Shown one piece after another: positions 53,080-62,228 of a stretch of 64,000 bases of DNA. The notes beneath the pieces were generated by a model, which was not told the origin of the DNA, did not search any database, and saw only the letters and a program-made list of their open reading frames with translations. The first letter of the stretch is position 1. Every line of letters starts with the position of its first letter. Origin of the DNA: an uncultured Prevotella sp. (GTDB lineage Bacteria; Bacteroidota; Bacteroidia; Bacteroidales; Bacteroidaceae); contig CALUEY010000032.1 in NCBI GenBank assembly GCA_944319915.1, positions 16,876 through 80,875 on the forward strand, in the 5' to 3' direction. Both the position numbers and the translations under genes were made by a program.

Positions 53080-55911
53080 CTATTTCGCGGTGTCGCCGAG
53101 TAGGGGCATCATGGTCACTTCCACGCGGTTGCCCTGGCTTATGAGCTGCTTCACGAAGTCGGCCACGGTCTGCGGGGTCTGCGCCTCCACGGTTTGCTTG
53201 TAGGCCGAGTGCAGGTCTACGCCGTAGGTGCGGTAGGTGTCCACTATGCCGAGCCAGTAGGCGTTGGTCTTTGTGCGGTCGTCGAAGCTCTTGAGCATGA
53301 ACTCCTTCACCTTTCCGAGCATGTCGGCGTCGCACGTGCGGGCCATGTCCTCCACCTCGGCGCGCAGTATGGCGAGCACGGTGTCGGCCTTTTCGTACTT
53401 CATCGGGCAGTAGGCGAAGAGTCCGCAGTCCACCTTGTCGTCCTGCCGCGCCATGGTTCCCTGCGCCCCCACTGAGTAGGCCGCGCCTGCGTCCTCGCGT
53501 ATCTTCTTGAGGTAAACCATGCTGAGCACCTGCCCGGCCATGTCGGCGCGGACGATGTTCTCAAGCGTGTAAGGCATCGCGTCGTTGCTCCACACCATGG
53601 CGGTGATGGCCTTTGGCGTCTCCATCTTGCGCTCGAAGCTGTTTACCACTATGCCCTTGGCGTCGGTGTCCACGCGGCGCCCGCGCCTCACCTCGCCCTT
53701 GGCGGGCAGCGAGGCTATGTACTGCTCTATCAGCGGGCGCAGCTTGGCCTCGTCGAAGTTGCCCACGAAGGTGAACGTATATGCGGCGGCGTTGGCCGTG
53801 AGCTGCCGGGCTATTTCGAGTATGCGGTCGTAGCTCACCTTGGCCAGCGTGGCGGTGTCGGGCGAGCTGAAGCGCGCGTTGTGGCAGTTGAGCGTTGCGT
53901 TGAGCGAGTCGGCGAATGCGTTGTCGGGCGAGAGGGCCTTGTTCTGCAGCGCGATGTAGGCCGTGCGCATCATGTTGTCGTAGGAAGCCTGGTCCTTCTT
54001 TATGGCGGTGAAGTAGAGGTGGACGAGCTGCAGCATCGTCTCCACGTCCTGCGGTGTTGACGAGCCGCTTATGTACTGCCTCTTGGTCGAGAGCGACATC
54101 GACGCCGTGGCAATCTTGCCGGCCAGCGCCTTCTCCAGCTCGGTGTGCGAGAAGGCGCCCAGGCCGCTGGCCTCCACCACGTCGTCGAAGAGCTTCAGGT
54201 TGGCGTAGTCGTCCTCGCCGTAGAGCGACGAGCCGCCCAGGCCCTCGGCCTGCATTATTACCTGGTCCTTCTTGTAGTCAGTGGGCTTCAGTATCACCTT
54301 CGCGCCGTTTGAGAGCGTAAGCTCCTTGTAGCCCAGGAGCTGGTTGACTTCCTCCTTGGCTATGCTCCCCTTGGCGGGCAGCTGCTTGATGAGCGGCTCG
54401 TCCTTCACGCTGTCCACGTAGGGCGTGAGCTTCTCGGCGCGCACGCTGGCAATGGTGTTGAGCACCCCCTGCTCGGTGGGGTAGGTCTCGGGGTCGCGCA
54501 CGTTGTTGAAGCTTATCACCACGATGTTGGTGTCGGTGGGTGGCACGAGCGCCTTCATCACGGCGTTTATGGCCTCGAGCGGTATGGTGGGTATCACCTG
54601 CTTCATGGCGGCGTAGTAGTAGTCGACTGACGGTATCGGCTCGCCGTTGAGGAAGTTTTCCTTGAGTTCCTCGCAGAACTGCGCGTTGTAGCGCTTGTCC
54701 TTGTTGCTGTACATCTTGTCGAGCGCGCTCGTTGCGTCGGCCTTGGCGCGTGCATACTCCGTGGGCGTGAAGCCGAACTCGGCGGCGCGCCTTGCCTCGC
54801 GCATCATGGCGGCGAGCGATGCCTCGCCCAGCCCGTCCTTGGGCAGCGCCGAGATGTCGAACGCGTCCTTGGTCTTGGCGAAGATGTAGCTGGCGTAGAT
54901 GGCCGAGGCCTGCACGAAGGGGCTTTCGGGTTTCTGCGCATACTCGGCCAGGCGGGCGTTGAGCATGGATATGGCGAGGTCGCGCATGTAGCACGAGATG
55001 ACGTAGGCCATGTTGTTCTTTAGGGAGTCGGGCAGGGCGTCGTGCTTGAATATCACCTCCATCGTGTTCACGCGCTGCTCCTTGTCCTTTTCTATCACCA
55101 CTATAGGCTCGGCGTTGTCGGGTACAGGCTCGGCCACTACGGGCGCCGGGTTGGCCGGCATCTCGATGGGTCCGAAGAGCCGCTTTATCTCCGCCTCCAC
55201 GTGGGCCACGTCAACGTCGCCCACGACGATGATGCCCTGGTTGTCAGGGCGGTACCACTTTTCGTAGTAGTCGCGCAGCGTCTGCGGCTTGAAGCTGTCA
55301 ACCACGCTCATCAGGCCTATGGGCATGCGGTGGCCATACTTGCTGCCCGGGTAGAGCTTGGGCAGGCTCCGCTCGAACATCCTCATGCCAGCGCTGGTGT
55401 GCAGGCGGTACTCCTCGTGTATCACGCCCCGCTCCTTGTCAATCTCCTCGGGGTCGAGCAGCAGCCCGTTGGCCCAGTCGTAGAGTATGAGCAGGCAGGA
55501 GTCGAGGGCCGACTGGCGGTCGGTGGGTACGTTCGAGATGTTGTACACCGTCTCGTCGATGGCGGTGTAGGCGTTGAGGTCGCGCCCGAACTGCACGCCT
55601 ATCGACTCGCAGTAGCGCATCACCTCGTTGCCGGGGAAGTGCTCCGTGCCGTTGAAGCACATGTGCTCGAGGAAGTGGGCCAGGCCGCGCTGGCTCTCCT
55701 CCTCCTGCAGCGAGCCCACGCGCTGCGCTATGTAGAACTCGGCCCTGTTCTCGGGCCAGTTGTTGTAGCGGATGTAGTAGGTAAGCCCGTTGGGCAGCTT
55801 GCCCGTGCGCACGGCCGTGTCGGCCGGTATCGGTGGCAGCTGCGGCATCTGCGCCTGCGCGGTGAGGGCCAGGAGCAGCGCCAGTAGTGACAGGATTTTG
55901 TTTGCTTTCAT
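53080..55911 (-). CDS. M16 family (pitrilysin-type) zinc protease
   Basis: The 943-residue secreted protease has a signal peptide (LLLALTAQAQ) and the inverted zinc motif HFLEH in GLAHFLEHMCFNGTEHFP, with the distal glutamate near ETVYNISN. Two M16 half-domains follow (about 30-480 and 510-940); the second lacks the zinc motif, as usual for one-chain M16 enzymes. It probably degrades peptides in the periplasm. A TACCTTTG -7 box (minus strand, 55946-55939) lies 28 bp before the start. Confidence 0.93.
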   Translation of the reverse strand: MKANKILSLLALLLALTAQAQMPQLPPIPADTAVRTGKLPNGLTYYIRYNNWPENRAEFYIAQRVGSLQEEESQRGLAHFLEHMCFNGTEHFPGNEVMRYCESIGVQFGRDLNAYTAIDETVYNISNVPTDRQSALDSCLLILYDWANGLLLDPEEIDKERGVIHEEYRLHTSAGMRMFERSLPKLYPGSKYGHRMPIGLMSVVDSFKPQTLRDYYEKWYRPDNQGIIVVGDVDVAHVEAEIKRLFGPIEMPANPAPVVAEPVPDNAEPIVVIEKDKEQRVNTMEVIFKHDALPDSLKNNMAYVISCYMRDLAISMLNARLAEYAQKPESPFVQASAIYASYIFAKTKDAFDISALPKDGLGEASLAAMMREARRAAEFGFTPTEYARAKADATSALDKMYSNKDKRYNAQFCEELKENFLNGEPIPSVDYYYAAMKQVIPTIPLEAINAVMKALVPPTDTNIVVISFNNVRDPETYPTEQGVLNTIASVRAEKLTPYVDSVKDEPLIKQLPAKGSIAKEEVNQLLGYKELTLSNGAKVILKPTDYKKDQVIMQAEGLGGSSLYGEDDYANLKLFDDVVEASGLGAFSHTELEKALAGKIATASMSLSTKRQYISGSSTPQDVETMLQLVHLYFTAIKKDQASYDNMMRTAYIALQNKALSPDNAFADSLNATLNCHNARFSSPDTATLAKVSYDRILEIARQLTANAAAYTFTFVGNFDEAKLRPLIEQYIASLPAKGEVRRGRRVDTDAKGIVVNSFERKMETPKAITAMVWSNDAMPYTLENIVRADMAGQVLSMVYLKKIREDAGAAYSVGAQGTMARQDDKVDCGLFAYCPMKYEKADTVLAILRAEVEDMARTCDADMLGKVKEFMLKSFDDRTKTNAYWLGIVDTYRTYGVDLHSAYKQTVEAQTPQTVADFVKQLISQGNRVEVTMMPLLGDTAK

Positions 55912-55938
55912 ATCATTGCTTGTTTTGATACAGTGTGG

Positions 55939-55946
55939 CAAAGGTA
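55939..55946 (-). promoter_or_regulatory. -7 box of the M16 protease gene
   Basis: TACCTTTG on the minus strand; the divergent GH28 gene has TATTTTTG at 56044-56051 on the plus strand. No clear -33 elements are seen for either. Confidence 0.55.
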
Positions 55947-56097
55947 AGCATTTTTCGCCAAAGGCGGCCTTTGCATGCACAAAATGATGCCCCAAGGGCC
56001 AACATTAGCGTGGGAAAGTGTGCCGTTGAGCGGAAAAAACTGTATTTTTGCAGGCGCAAACCAACTTGACTTACAAACTAAAACACCACAGACAAAG

Positions 56098-57429
56098 ATG
56101 AAGACAACTACAATCATCGCCGCCGCGCTGCTGATAGTGGCCGCCGCGACGGCCGGCGCCAAGGAGAAACAGCAGCTCTGGCCCGACGGCACGCCCATGG
56201 ACGCATGGTTCGCCGACACCGCCAAGGTGGACGTGGGCGCCCTGGGCCGCCAGTACGTAATAACCGACCACGGCGTGAAGAACGACTCCGCCGTGCTCCA
56301 GACCGAGGCCATACAGCGCGTCATCGACACCGCCGCAGCCCAGGGCGGGGGCGTGGTGGTGGTGCCGCGAGGCACGTTCCTCACCGGCTCGCTCTTCTTC
56401 CGCCCCGGCACCCACCTGCACCTCATGGAGGGGGCGCGCCTCAAGGGCAGCGACGCCATCACCCACTACAAGATCGTGAAGACCCGCCTGGAGGGCCAGA
56501 CGCTCAACTACTTCGCCGCGCTCATCAACGCCAACGGCGTGGACGGCTTCACCATCACCGGCCGCGGCACCATCGACGGCAACGGACGCCGCTTCTACGA
56601 CGAGTTCTGGCTGCGCCGCAAGGTGTTCCCTAAGTGCACCAACCTCGAGGCGCTGCGCCCCAGGCTGATATACATCTCCGACTCGAAGGACGTCACCGTG
56701 CAGGACGTGCGCCTCGTCTACAGCGGCTTCTGGACCAACCACCTCTACCGCTGCTCGCGCGTGCGCTACTTCGGCTGCTACATCTACGCCCCAACGTCGG
56801 GCTACCCCAAGGGTCCCAGCACCGACGCCCTCGACCTCGACGCCTGCCAGGACGTACACGTGCGCGGGTGCTACATCAACGTTAACGACGACGCCGTGTG
56901 CCTCAAGGGGGGCAAGGGCACCTTCGTCGACAAGGACTCCACCAACGGGCCCTGCCGCAACGTGCTCATAGAGAACGTAACCTACGGCATAGCCGGGGCC
57001 GGCGTGACCTTCGGCAGCGAGGCGTGGGACTGCTCGAACGTCATACTGCGCAACTGCACCTTCAACGGCACGGGCAACCTCGTGCTCTTCAAGATGCGCC
57101 CCGACACGCCGCAAAAGTACCGCAACGTGCTCGTGGAGAACGTCAGCGGAACGCCCAAGAACGGAGTGCGCGTGGCCCCGTGGCGCCAGTTCTTCAACCT
57201 GCTCGACCGCCCCGACATGCCGCGCTCGGGCGTCAGCAACGTCACGCTGCGCAACGTCGACGTGAGATGCTCCAAGAAGTTCTACGACGTACAGCCCTCT
57301 GACAAGTACGACCTCAGCGGCTTCACCTTCGAGAACATAAAGGCCGAAGACCCCAAGGGAGGCTTCGACACCTCTTACATAAAGGACTGCCGCGTGAAGA
57401 ACGTTACGCTCAACGGCGTGAAATACTGA
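56098..57429 (+). CDS. Glycoside hydrolase family 28 (polygalacturonase-like)
   Basis: The 443-residue secreted beta-helix enzyme has a signal peptide (VAAATAGA) and the family core STDALDLDACQDVHV with NDDAVCLKGG, supplying the three catalytic aspartates. The GHG motif of classic polygalacturonases is not seen; AGVTFGSEAW takes that place, and the usual RxK appears as FKMRPD. It therefore belongs to a divergent subgroup, perhaps acting on rhamnogalacturonan or oligogalacturonides. It heads a three-gene run with an SGNH hydrolase and GH97. Confidence 0.88.
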   Translation: MKTTTIIAAALLIVAAATAGAKEKQQLWPDGTPMDAWFADTAKVDVGALGRQYVITDHGVKNDSAVLQTEAIQRVIDTAAAQGGGVVVVPRGTFLTGSLFFRPGTHLHLMEGARLKGSDAITHYKIVKTRLEGQTLNYFAALINANGVDGFTITGRGTIDGNGRRFYDEFWLRRKVFPKCTNLEALRPRLIYISDSKDVTVQDVRLVYSGFWTNHLYRCSRVRYFGCYIYAPTSGYPKGPSTDALDLDACQDVHVRGCYINVNDDAVCLKGGKGTFVDKDSTNGPCRNVLIENVTYGIAGAGVTFGSEAWDCSNVILRNCTFNGTGNLVLFKMRPDTPQKYRNVLVENVSGTPKNGVRVAPWRQFFNLLDRPDMPRSGVSNVTLRNVDVRCSKKFYDVQPSDKYDLSGFTFENIKAEDPKGGFDTSYIKDCRVKNVTLNGVKY

Positions 57430-57439
57430 CCTTGCAGCC

Positions 57440-58120
57440 ATGAAGCGTTTTTTAATAGCCATCGCCATGGCCGCCATGGCCGCGCTCCAGGCCATGGCGG
57501 CAGGCGGCCTGAGGCTCTCGATACTGGGCGACTCGTACTCCACGTTCGAGGGGTGGGTGAGGCCCGACACCAACCTCGTTTGGTACTCGGCGCCAGCCGA
57601 CGCCCGCCGCACCGACGTGGAGCGCGTGGAGCAGACGTGGTGGCACCAGGTGCTGGGCCGCCTGGGCTGGCGCCTTGAGGCCAACAACTCCTACTCCGGC
57701 TCCACCATCTGCAACACCGGCTACCGCGGCGAGGACTGCTCGCACGAGTCGTTCGTAGCCCGCATGGGCAACTTGGGCTCGCCCGACGTCATCATCGTCT
57801 TCGGCGCCACCAACGACTCGTGGGCCGGCTCGCCCCTCGGCGAGTTCAAGTACGAGGGCATAGAGCCCGCCGACCTCTACTCCTTCCGCCCTGCCATGGC
57901 CTACATGCTGGCCCGCCTCAAGGAGCTTTACCCCGGGGCCAGGCTGTGGTTCGTGCTCAACGACGGGCTGAAGCCCGAGGTGGGCCGGTCGGCTACGGCC
58001 ATCTGCGCCCGCTACGGCGTGCCGGTCATCACGCTCAAGGGCATAAGCAAGAAGAGCGGCCACCCCGACATTGAGGGCATGAGGCAGATTGCCGACCAGG
58101 TGTGCGCGGCGCTGGAATGA
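57440..58120 (+). CDS. SGNH/GDSL hydrolase, probable pectin esterase
   Basis: A 226-residue secreted hydrolase: signal peptide (ALQAMAA), block I LSILGDSYSTFEG with the serine, GATNDSW as block III and HPDIEGM as block V with Asp-His. SGNH enzymes in pectin clusters remove acetyl or methyl groups; that role is inferred from its place between GH28 and GH97, 10 bp after the former. Confidence 0.87.
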   Translation: MKRFLIAIAMAAMAALQAMAAGGLRLSILGDSYSTFEGWVRPDTNLVWYSAPADARRTDVERVEQTWWHQVLGRLGWRLEANNSYSGSTICNTGYRGEDCSHESFVARMGNLGSPDVIIVFGATNDSWAGSPLGEFKYEGIEPADLYSFRPAMAYMLARLKELYPGARLWFVLNDGLKPEVGRSATAICARYGVPVITLKGISKKSGHPDIEGMRQIADQVCAALE

Positions 58121-58122
58121 GC

Positions 58123-58172
58123 CGTCGGGGCCGCCCCCGCCGCCCCGACGGGCGGGCTGCGGGGCGGCCCGA
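58123..58172 (+). terminator. Competing GC-rich hairpins before GH97
   Basis: CGTCGGGGC (58123-58131) can pair with 58142-58150 or, in a longer stem, with 58160-58172; the two folds are mutually exclusive and are followed by TTTGC. Confidence 0.4.
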
Positions 58173-58205
58173 CTTTGCATTGACAACCAACATCCACATT
58201 CGTTT

Positions 58206-60161
58206 ATGAGACATACATTGCTTACCATCGCGCTGGCCGCAGGCTGCTGCGCGCCGGCGTCAGCAGCCACCCACGACGTGGCGTCGCCCGACGGGCGGCT
58301 CGTGGTCACCGTCGGAGACGAGGGAGGGCACATATTCTATTCCGTTAGATACGACGGCAGGCTGATGCTCGGCCGCTCGGCCCTCGGCCTGCGGACCAGC
58401 ATCGGCGACTTCTCGGCAGGGCTGCGCCAGCGCTCCGTGAGCACCAAGCAGACTGACACCGTGTACACCATGCGCGGCACCAAGGCCTCAAGGGTGCGTT
58501 ACGTGGCCAACCAGATAGGCCTCATCTACGAGAACGCCGACAGGAACCTGATGACCGTCACGTTCAACGTCTCCGACAACGACGTGGCTTTCCGCTACAC
58601 GTTCCCACAGCAGGGCGAGACGGCGTGCATGGTCGTGGAGTCTGAGGCCACGGCGTTCAACCTGCCGGGGCAGGCCACGGCGTTCGTGAGCCCGCAGTCG
58701 GACCCCATGATAGGCTGGAAGCGCACCAAGCCCAGCTACGAGGAGGTCTATTCGGCCGACGCGCCGCTCACGGCCAGGTCGCAGTACGGCCAGGGCTACG
58801 TCTTCCCGGCGCTCTTCCGCGTGGGCGGCGACGGCTGGGTGCTCATCAGCGAGACCGGCACCGACGGCGGCTACGTGGGCTGCCACCTGAGCGACTACGA
58901 CCCGCAGGCGGGCTACACCATAGCGTTCCCCATGCCCGGCGAGGCCAACGGTTTCGGCTCTGCCACCGCCGCCATGGCCCTGCCAGGCAGCACGCCGTGG
59001 CGCACCGTCACCGTGGGCAGCACTCTGAAACCCATAGTGGAGACCACCGTGGCCTACGACGTGGTGGCCCCGAAGTATGCCCCCTCAGGGCAATACAAGC
59101 CGGGCCGCTACACGTGGAGCTGGCTCATTTGGCAGGACAAGGCCACTGTCTACGATGACCAGGTGCGCTTCATTGACCTCGCAGCGCAGATGGGGTATGA
59201 GTACACGCTCGTGGACGGGCTGTGGGACAGGCAGATAGGCAGGGCCGGGATTGAGAAGCTGAGCCGCTACGCGCAGTCGAAGGGCGTCAGCCTGCTGCTG
59301 TGGTACAACTCCAACGGCGCCCAGAACGACGCCCCGCAGGGGCCGAAGAACTGCATGAACACTGCCGTGGCGCGCAAGCGTGAGATGGCCTGGATGAAGA
59401 GCATCGGCGTGAAGGGCATAAAGGTCGACTTCTTCGGAGGTGACAAGCAGCACACCATGCAGCTCTACGAGGACATACTCAGCGACGCCAACGACTACGG
59501 CCTGCAGGTCATCTTCCACGGATGCACGCTGCCGCGCGGCTGGGAGCGCATGTATCCGAACTATGTGTCGAGCGAGGCCGTGCTCGCCTCGGAGAACGTG
59601 TATTTCTCCGAGACCCACGCCAAGCGCGAGCCTTTCGACCTTACGCTCCACCCCTTCTGCCGCAACGCCGTGGCCTCCATGGACTGGGGCGGCACCATAA
59701 TGAACCGCCGGATGTCGCGCGACAACAGGAGCCGCCACCCGCGCCACACCACCGACGTGTTCGAGATGGCCGCCGCCATAGTGAACCAAAGCTCCATACA
59801 GTGCATTGCCCTGCAGCCCAACAACCTTGCGGAACTGCCGCAGGTGGAGCTTGACTGGCTGCGGCGCGTGCCCACGGCGTGGGACGAGACACGCTTCGTA
59901 TGCGGCTACCCCGGCCGCTACGTGGTGCTGGCGCGCCGCCACGGCCAGGCATGGCACGTGGCGGGCCTTAACGCCACGGCCAGCCCCATGGAGCTTAAGC
60001 TCTGCCTGCCCATGCTCGCGGGGCAGGAGGTGACGGTGATGACCGACTTGCCAGCCGCCAGCCCTGCCATGGCCGAGGCGAAGCAAAGGCGAATGAAGGT
60101 GGGCCGCGACGGCTCGCTCAAGGTGACGATGCAGCCCTCCGGCGGCCTGCTAATCGAATGA
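58206..60161 (+). CDS. Glycoside hydrolase family 97 (retaining, alpha-galactosidase-like)
   Basis: The 651-residue secreted enzyme has a signal peptide (SAA), an N-terminal beta-sandwich (about 25-270), a TIM barrel (about 280-550; YKPGRYTWSWLIWQ, TLVDGLWD) and a C-terminal beta domain. The probable nucleophile aspartate lies in GIKVDFFGGDKQ, the arrangement of retaining GH97 enzymes rather than the inverting SusB type, so an alpha-galactosidase or related activity on pectin side chains is likely. A 26-bp perfect palindrome follows its stop. Confidence 0.92.
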   Translation: MRHTLLTIALAAGCCAPASAATHDVASPDGRLVVTVGDEGGHIFYSVRYDGRLMLGRSALGLRTSIGDFSAGLRQRSVSTKQTDTVYTMRGTKASRVRYVANQIGLIYENADRNLMTVTFNVSDNDVAFRYTFPQQGETACMVVESEATAFNLPGQATAFVSPQSDPMIGWKRTKPSYEEVYSADAPLTARSQYGQGYVFPALFRVGGDGWVLISETGTDGGYVGCHLSDYDPQAGYTIAFPMPGEANGFGSATAAMALPGSTPWRTVTVGSTLKPIVETTVAYDVVAPKYAPSGQYKPGRYTWSWLIWQDKATVYDDQVRFIDLAAQMGYEYTLVDGLWDRQIGRAGIEKLSRYAQSKGVSLLLWYNSNGAQNDAPQGPKNCMNTAVARKREMAWMKSIGVKGIKVDFFGGDKQHTMQLYEDILSDANDYGLQVIFHGCTLPRGWERMYPNYVSSEAVLASENVYFSETHAKREPFDLTLHPFCRNAVASMDWGGTIMNRRMSRDNRSRHPRHTTDVFEMAAAIVNQSSIQCIALQPNNLAELPQVELDWLRRVPTAWDETRFVCGYPGRYVVLARRHGQAWHVAGLNATASPMELKLCLPMLAGQEVTVMTDLPAASPAMAEAKQRRMKVGRDGSLKVTMQPSGGLLIE

Positions 60162-60187
60162 GCAGGGGCAGGCGCGCCTGCCCCTGC
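60162..60187. terminator. 26-bp perfect palindrome after GH97
   Basis: Starts one base after the stop codon; each half is GCAGGGGCAGGCG or its complement, and AT-rich sequence follows. Likely terminator of the pectin run. Confidence 0.7.
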
Positions 60188-60242
60188 CATTGCCATTGCT
60201 CGCATTTTTCCCGCCAACCCTCCCTATTTAAGAAAATTTAAC

Positions 60243-60284
60243 GGGGGGGGTAGTTTCGGGAATAAGATAAATGCCTTATCTTTG
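60243..60284 (+). promoter_or_regulatory. Promoter region of the XRE pair with a G8 tract
   Basis: TATCTTTG lies at 60277-60284. A weak -33 (TTTC, about 60254) sits next to a run of eight G (60243-60250), which could vary in length. Confidence 0.5.
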
Positions 60285-60400
60285 CCAGTGCAAAGCATTG
60301 ACATTTAGTCACGCTGCCTGGCTGCCGTTAGTAGCCGGGCAGCGCAATGGGGCATTGAAAACAGGCTTCTTTACCAATAACGCAAAACCGGGAAAAGGAT

Positions 60401-60691
60401 ATGCATATAGGCAAAAGGATAAGGGAAGTACTCGATCAGTCTGGCCACAACGTGAGCTGGCTCGCCGCCCAGATAGGCAGCGAGCGGAGCAATGTGTACA
60501 ACATTTTCCGTCGCGACAACATCGACACCGAGCTGCTGTGCCACATATCCGTGGCCATGGGGCATGACTTCTTTGCCGACCTCTCGGCCGAGTTTTCCGA
60601 CCGCCTCTTGGCCAGCGAGGCCCGCCTCGCTGGCGATGGGGAGGCTGCCGAAGCCCCCGGCCACCTGGCCGGGCCTGGCGGCGGACATTGA
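60401..60691 (+). CDS. XRE/HTH-type regulator (paralog 1)
   Basis: A 96-residue protein: a compact helix-turn-helix (HIGKRIREVLDQSGHNVSWL, then IGSERSNVYNIF) and GHDFFADLSAEF, followed by an Ala/Gly-rich tail. It probably binds DNA as a dimer; no target is known. The neighbouring gene encodes a close paralog that keeps the ERSNVYNIF and GHDFFADLSA blocks. Confidence 0.78.
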   Translation: MHIGKRIREVLDQSGHNVSWLAAQIGSERSNVYNIFRRDNIDTELLCHISVAMGHDFFADLSAEFSDRLLASEARLAGDGEAAEAPGHLAGPGGGH

Positions 60692-60738
60692 CGTAGCGCC
60701 GGCCTTGCAGCCTCTGGCACAAACTAAAGCGAAAAGGC

Positions 60739-60990
60739 ATGATGCACATAGGACAACACATAAGGGATGTACTCGAGGAGCGGGGCCACAACGCCTCATG
60801 GCTCGCCGACATGATACCATGCGAACGTTCCAACGTATACAACATATTCAAGCGGGGCAGCGTGGGCATTGGCCTGCTCATGCGCATAAGCGAGGTGCTC
60901 GGCCACGACTTCTTTGCCGACCTCTCGGCCGACTTGGACTGCCGGTTGCCTGCCCCGGCGCCAGCTGACGGCGCCAGTGGCATGGCATAG
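60739..60990 (+). CDS. XRE/HTH-type regulator (paralog 2)
   Basis: An 83-residue paralog of the previous gene (HIGQHIRDVLEERGHNASWL, CERSNVYNIF, GHDFFADLSADL). The two are tandem with 47 bp between, a likely local duplication. The second methionine at 60742 aligns with the first paralog's start. Their spacing suggests one transcript. Confidence 0.76.
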   Translation: MMHIGQHIRDVLEERGHNASWLADMIPCERSNVYNIFKRGSVGIGLLMRISEVLGHDFFADLSADLDCRLPAPAPADGASGMA

Positions 60991-61346
60991 CCTTTCCCGT
61001 TATGTCCTGGCACATCCAGGCGGGTTTGCAACACGCGCAATACTTGTTCTTCTTTCTCTGGGGCCAATGCGGCCCATGCCAAGCTAAGAAGCTGTCTTGA
61101 TGAAATCAAAGCAGCTTCTAAAGATGGCGCCCTGCCGCCCGCGCGTGGCAGCTGCGCTGGCCGCAGGGCCATGGTGCGCAGCCGTTGTGGCGGCAGCTTG
61201 CCTTTCACGTTGCAAAGTTACGCATTCCGCAGCTTGCAAACGTAATAAATGTCGTGGGAAAAAATACCAATTTTACGGAAAAGAAGAAGGGATGCATCAC
61301 GCATCCCTTCTTCCTAACATAATTATTTATGAAACATTTATTAGCG
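60991..61346. other. Spacer with two hairpins
   Basis: No gene is supported. An imperfect hairpin of the AGAAGCTGTTTTGAT family lies at 61087-61119, and the tRNA-Gln terminator at 61283-61313. Confidence 0.65.
61278..61313 (-). terminator. tRNA-Gln terminator
   Basis: A perfect 13-bp stem (61283-61295 with 61301-61313), followed on the minus strand by CTTTTCC. Confidence 0.78.
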
Positions 61347-61417
61347 TTGTCCAAGGCGGATTCGAACCACCACAAACAGAACCAAAACCTGTTGTGCTAC
61401 CATTACACCATTGGACA
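61347..61417 (-). tRNA. tRNA-Gln (anticodon TTG)
   Basis: On the minus strand: acceptor TGTCCAA with TTGGACA, an anticodon loop TTTTGGT between ACAGG and TCTGT, T-arm GGTGGTTCGAATCCGCC, and discriminator A. CCA is not encoded. The start T (U1) and A-U first pair are typical of bacterial tRNA-Gln. Confidence 0.94.
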
Positions 61418-61426
61418 CTGCGGCTG

Positions 61427-61458
61427 CAAAGGTAATGCTTTTTGGGCTAACGGCCAAA
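61427..61458 (-). promoter_or_regulatory. tRNA-Gln promoter
   Basis: On the minus strand TTTG (61458-61455), 20 bp, TACCTTTG (61434-61427) matches the consensus fully. Confidence 0.86.
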
Positions 61459-61485
61459 TTTTCGGGATTCTTTTTTTCGGCCCGG

Positions 61486-62118
61486 TCAGAGCTTGCGGAT
61501 GATGGTGAGGCCGTCGCGCATGGGCAGGATGACGCGCTCCACGCGGGCATCGCTGGCCACGAGGTCGTTGAACTCCTCTATGCCGCGCGTCTGGCGGTCG
61601 TGGTCGTAGGCGCGGTCTACCACGTGTCCGTCCCATAGGGTGTTGTCGGCGAGGATGAATCCGCCCGGCCTCACCACCCCGAGGGCCATCTCGTAGGCAT
61701 CGGTGTATGTGCGCTTGTCGCCGTCGATGAAGGCCATGTCGAACTCTATGCCCAGCCGGGGGGCTTCGGCGATGGCATCGCCAATGGTGAACACTATCTT
61801 GTCGGCCACGGGCGAGCCTTCAATCCATGGGCGTGTGAAGTCCTCCTGCTCGTCGTTTATCTCGAAGGTGTATACCTTGCCGCCGTCGTCGAGGCCTTCG
61901 GCCATGCAGATGGCGCTGTATCCGCTGAACGTTCCCACCTCGAGTATGTTCCTTGGGCGCACCATCCTTACGAGCATCCTGAGCAGGCGGCCTTGCAGGT
62001 GGCCGCTGGCCATGCGCCCGTGTATGGTGTGCAGGTTGGTGGCGCGGTAAAGGCGGTGCAGGTAGTCGCCTTCGGGGTCGATGTGCTCAAGTACGTATTT
62101 CTCTAATTCTGGTGTCAT
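61486..62118 (-). CDS. AdoMet-dependent O-methyltransferase
   Basis: A 210-residue class I methyltransferase of the caffeoyl-CoA/catechol type. AdoMet motif I is ILEVGTFSGYSAICMAEGL, FIDGDKRTY and FILADNTLWDG carry the metal-binding aspartates and asparagine. Its substrate in bacteria of this type is unknown. ATG 62118 gives the family start; it follows aroQ by 101 bp. Confidence 0.9.
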   Translation of the reverse strand: MTPELEKYVLEHIDPEGDYLHRLYRATNLHTIHGRMASGHLQGRLLRMLVRMVRPRNILEVGTFSGYSAICMAEGLDDGGKVYTFEINDEQEDFTRPWIEGSPVADKIVFTIGDAIAEAPRLGIEFDMAFIDGDKRTYTDAYEMALGVVRPGGFILADNTLWDGHVVDRAYDHDRQTRGIEEFNDLVASDARVERVILPMRDGLTIIRKL

Positions 62119-62195
62119 GTTCGTTGTCGGGAGCCGGGCAACCGTTCTTCGGGAGCCGGGAATCATGCAACTGCTGCTTCCCCATGCTTTGCGCA

Positions 62196-62228
62196 GCCTT
62201 TCTTAATTCTTCTTAATCCTTAACTTCT
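62196..62228 (-). repeat. TTAAG-type repeat at the aroQ stop
   Basis: Sense to aroQ, it includes the stop codon and ends in AAGAAAGGCTGCGC, as at 48353-48388. Confidence 0.7.

Noticed and set aside
58089-58205. N-terminal extension of the GH97 protein.
   Set aside because: It would overlap the SGNH gene and place 39 Pro/Arg-rich residues before a clear signal peptide.
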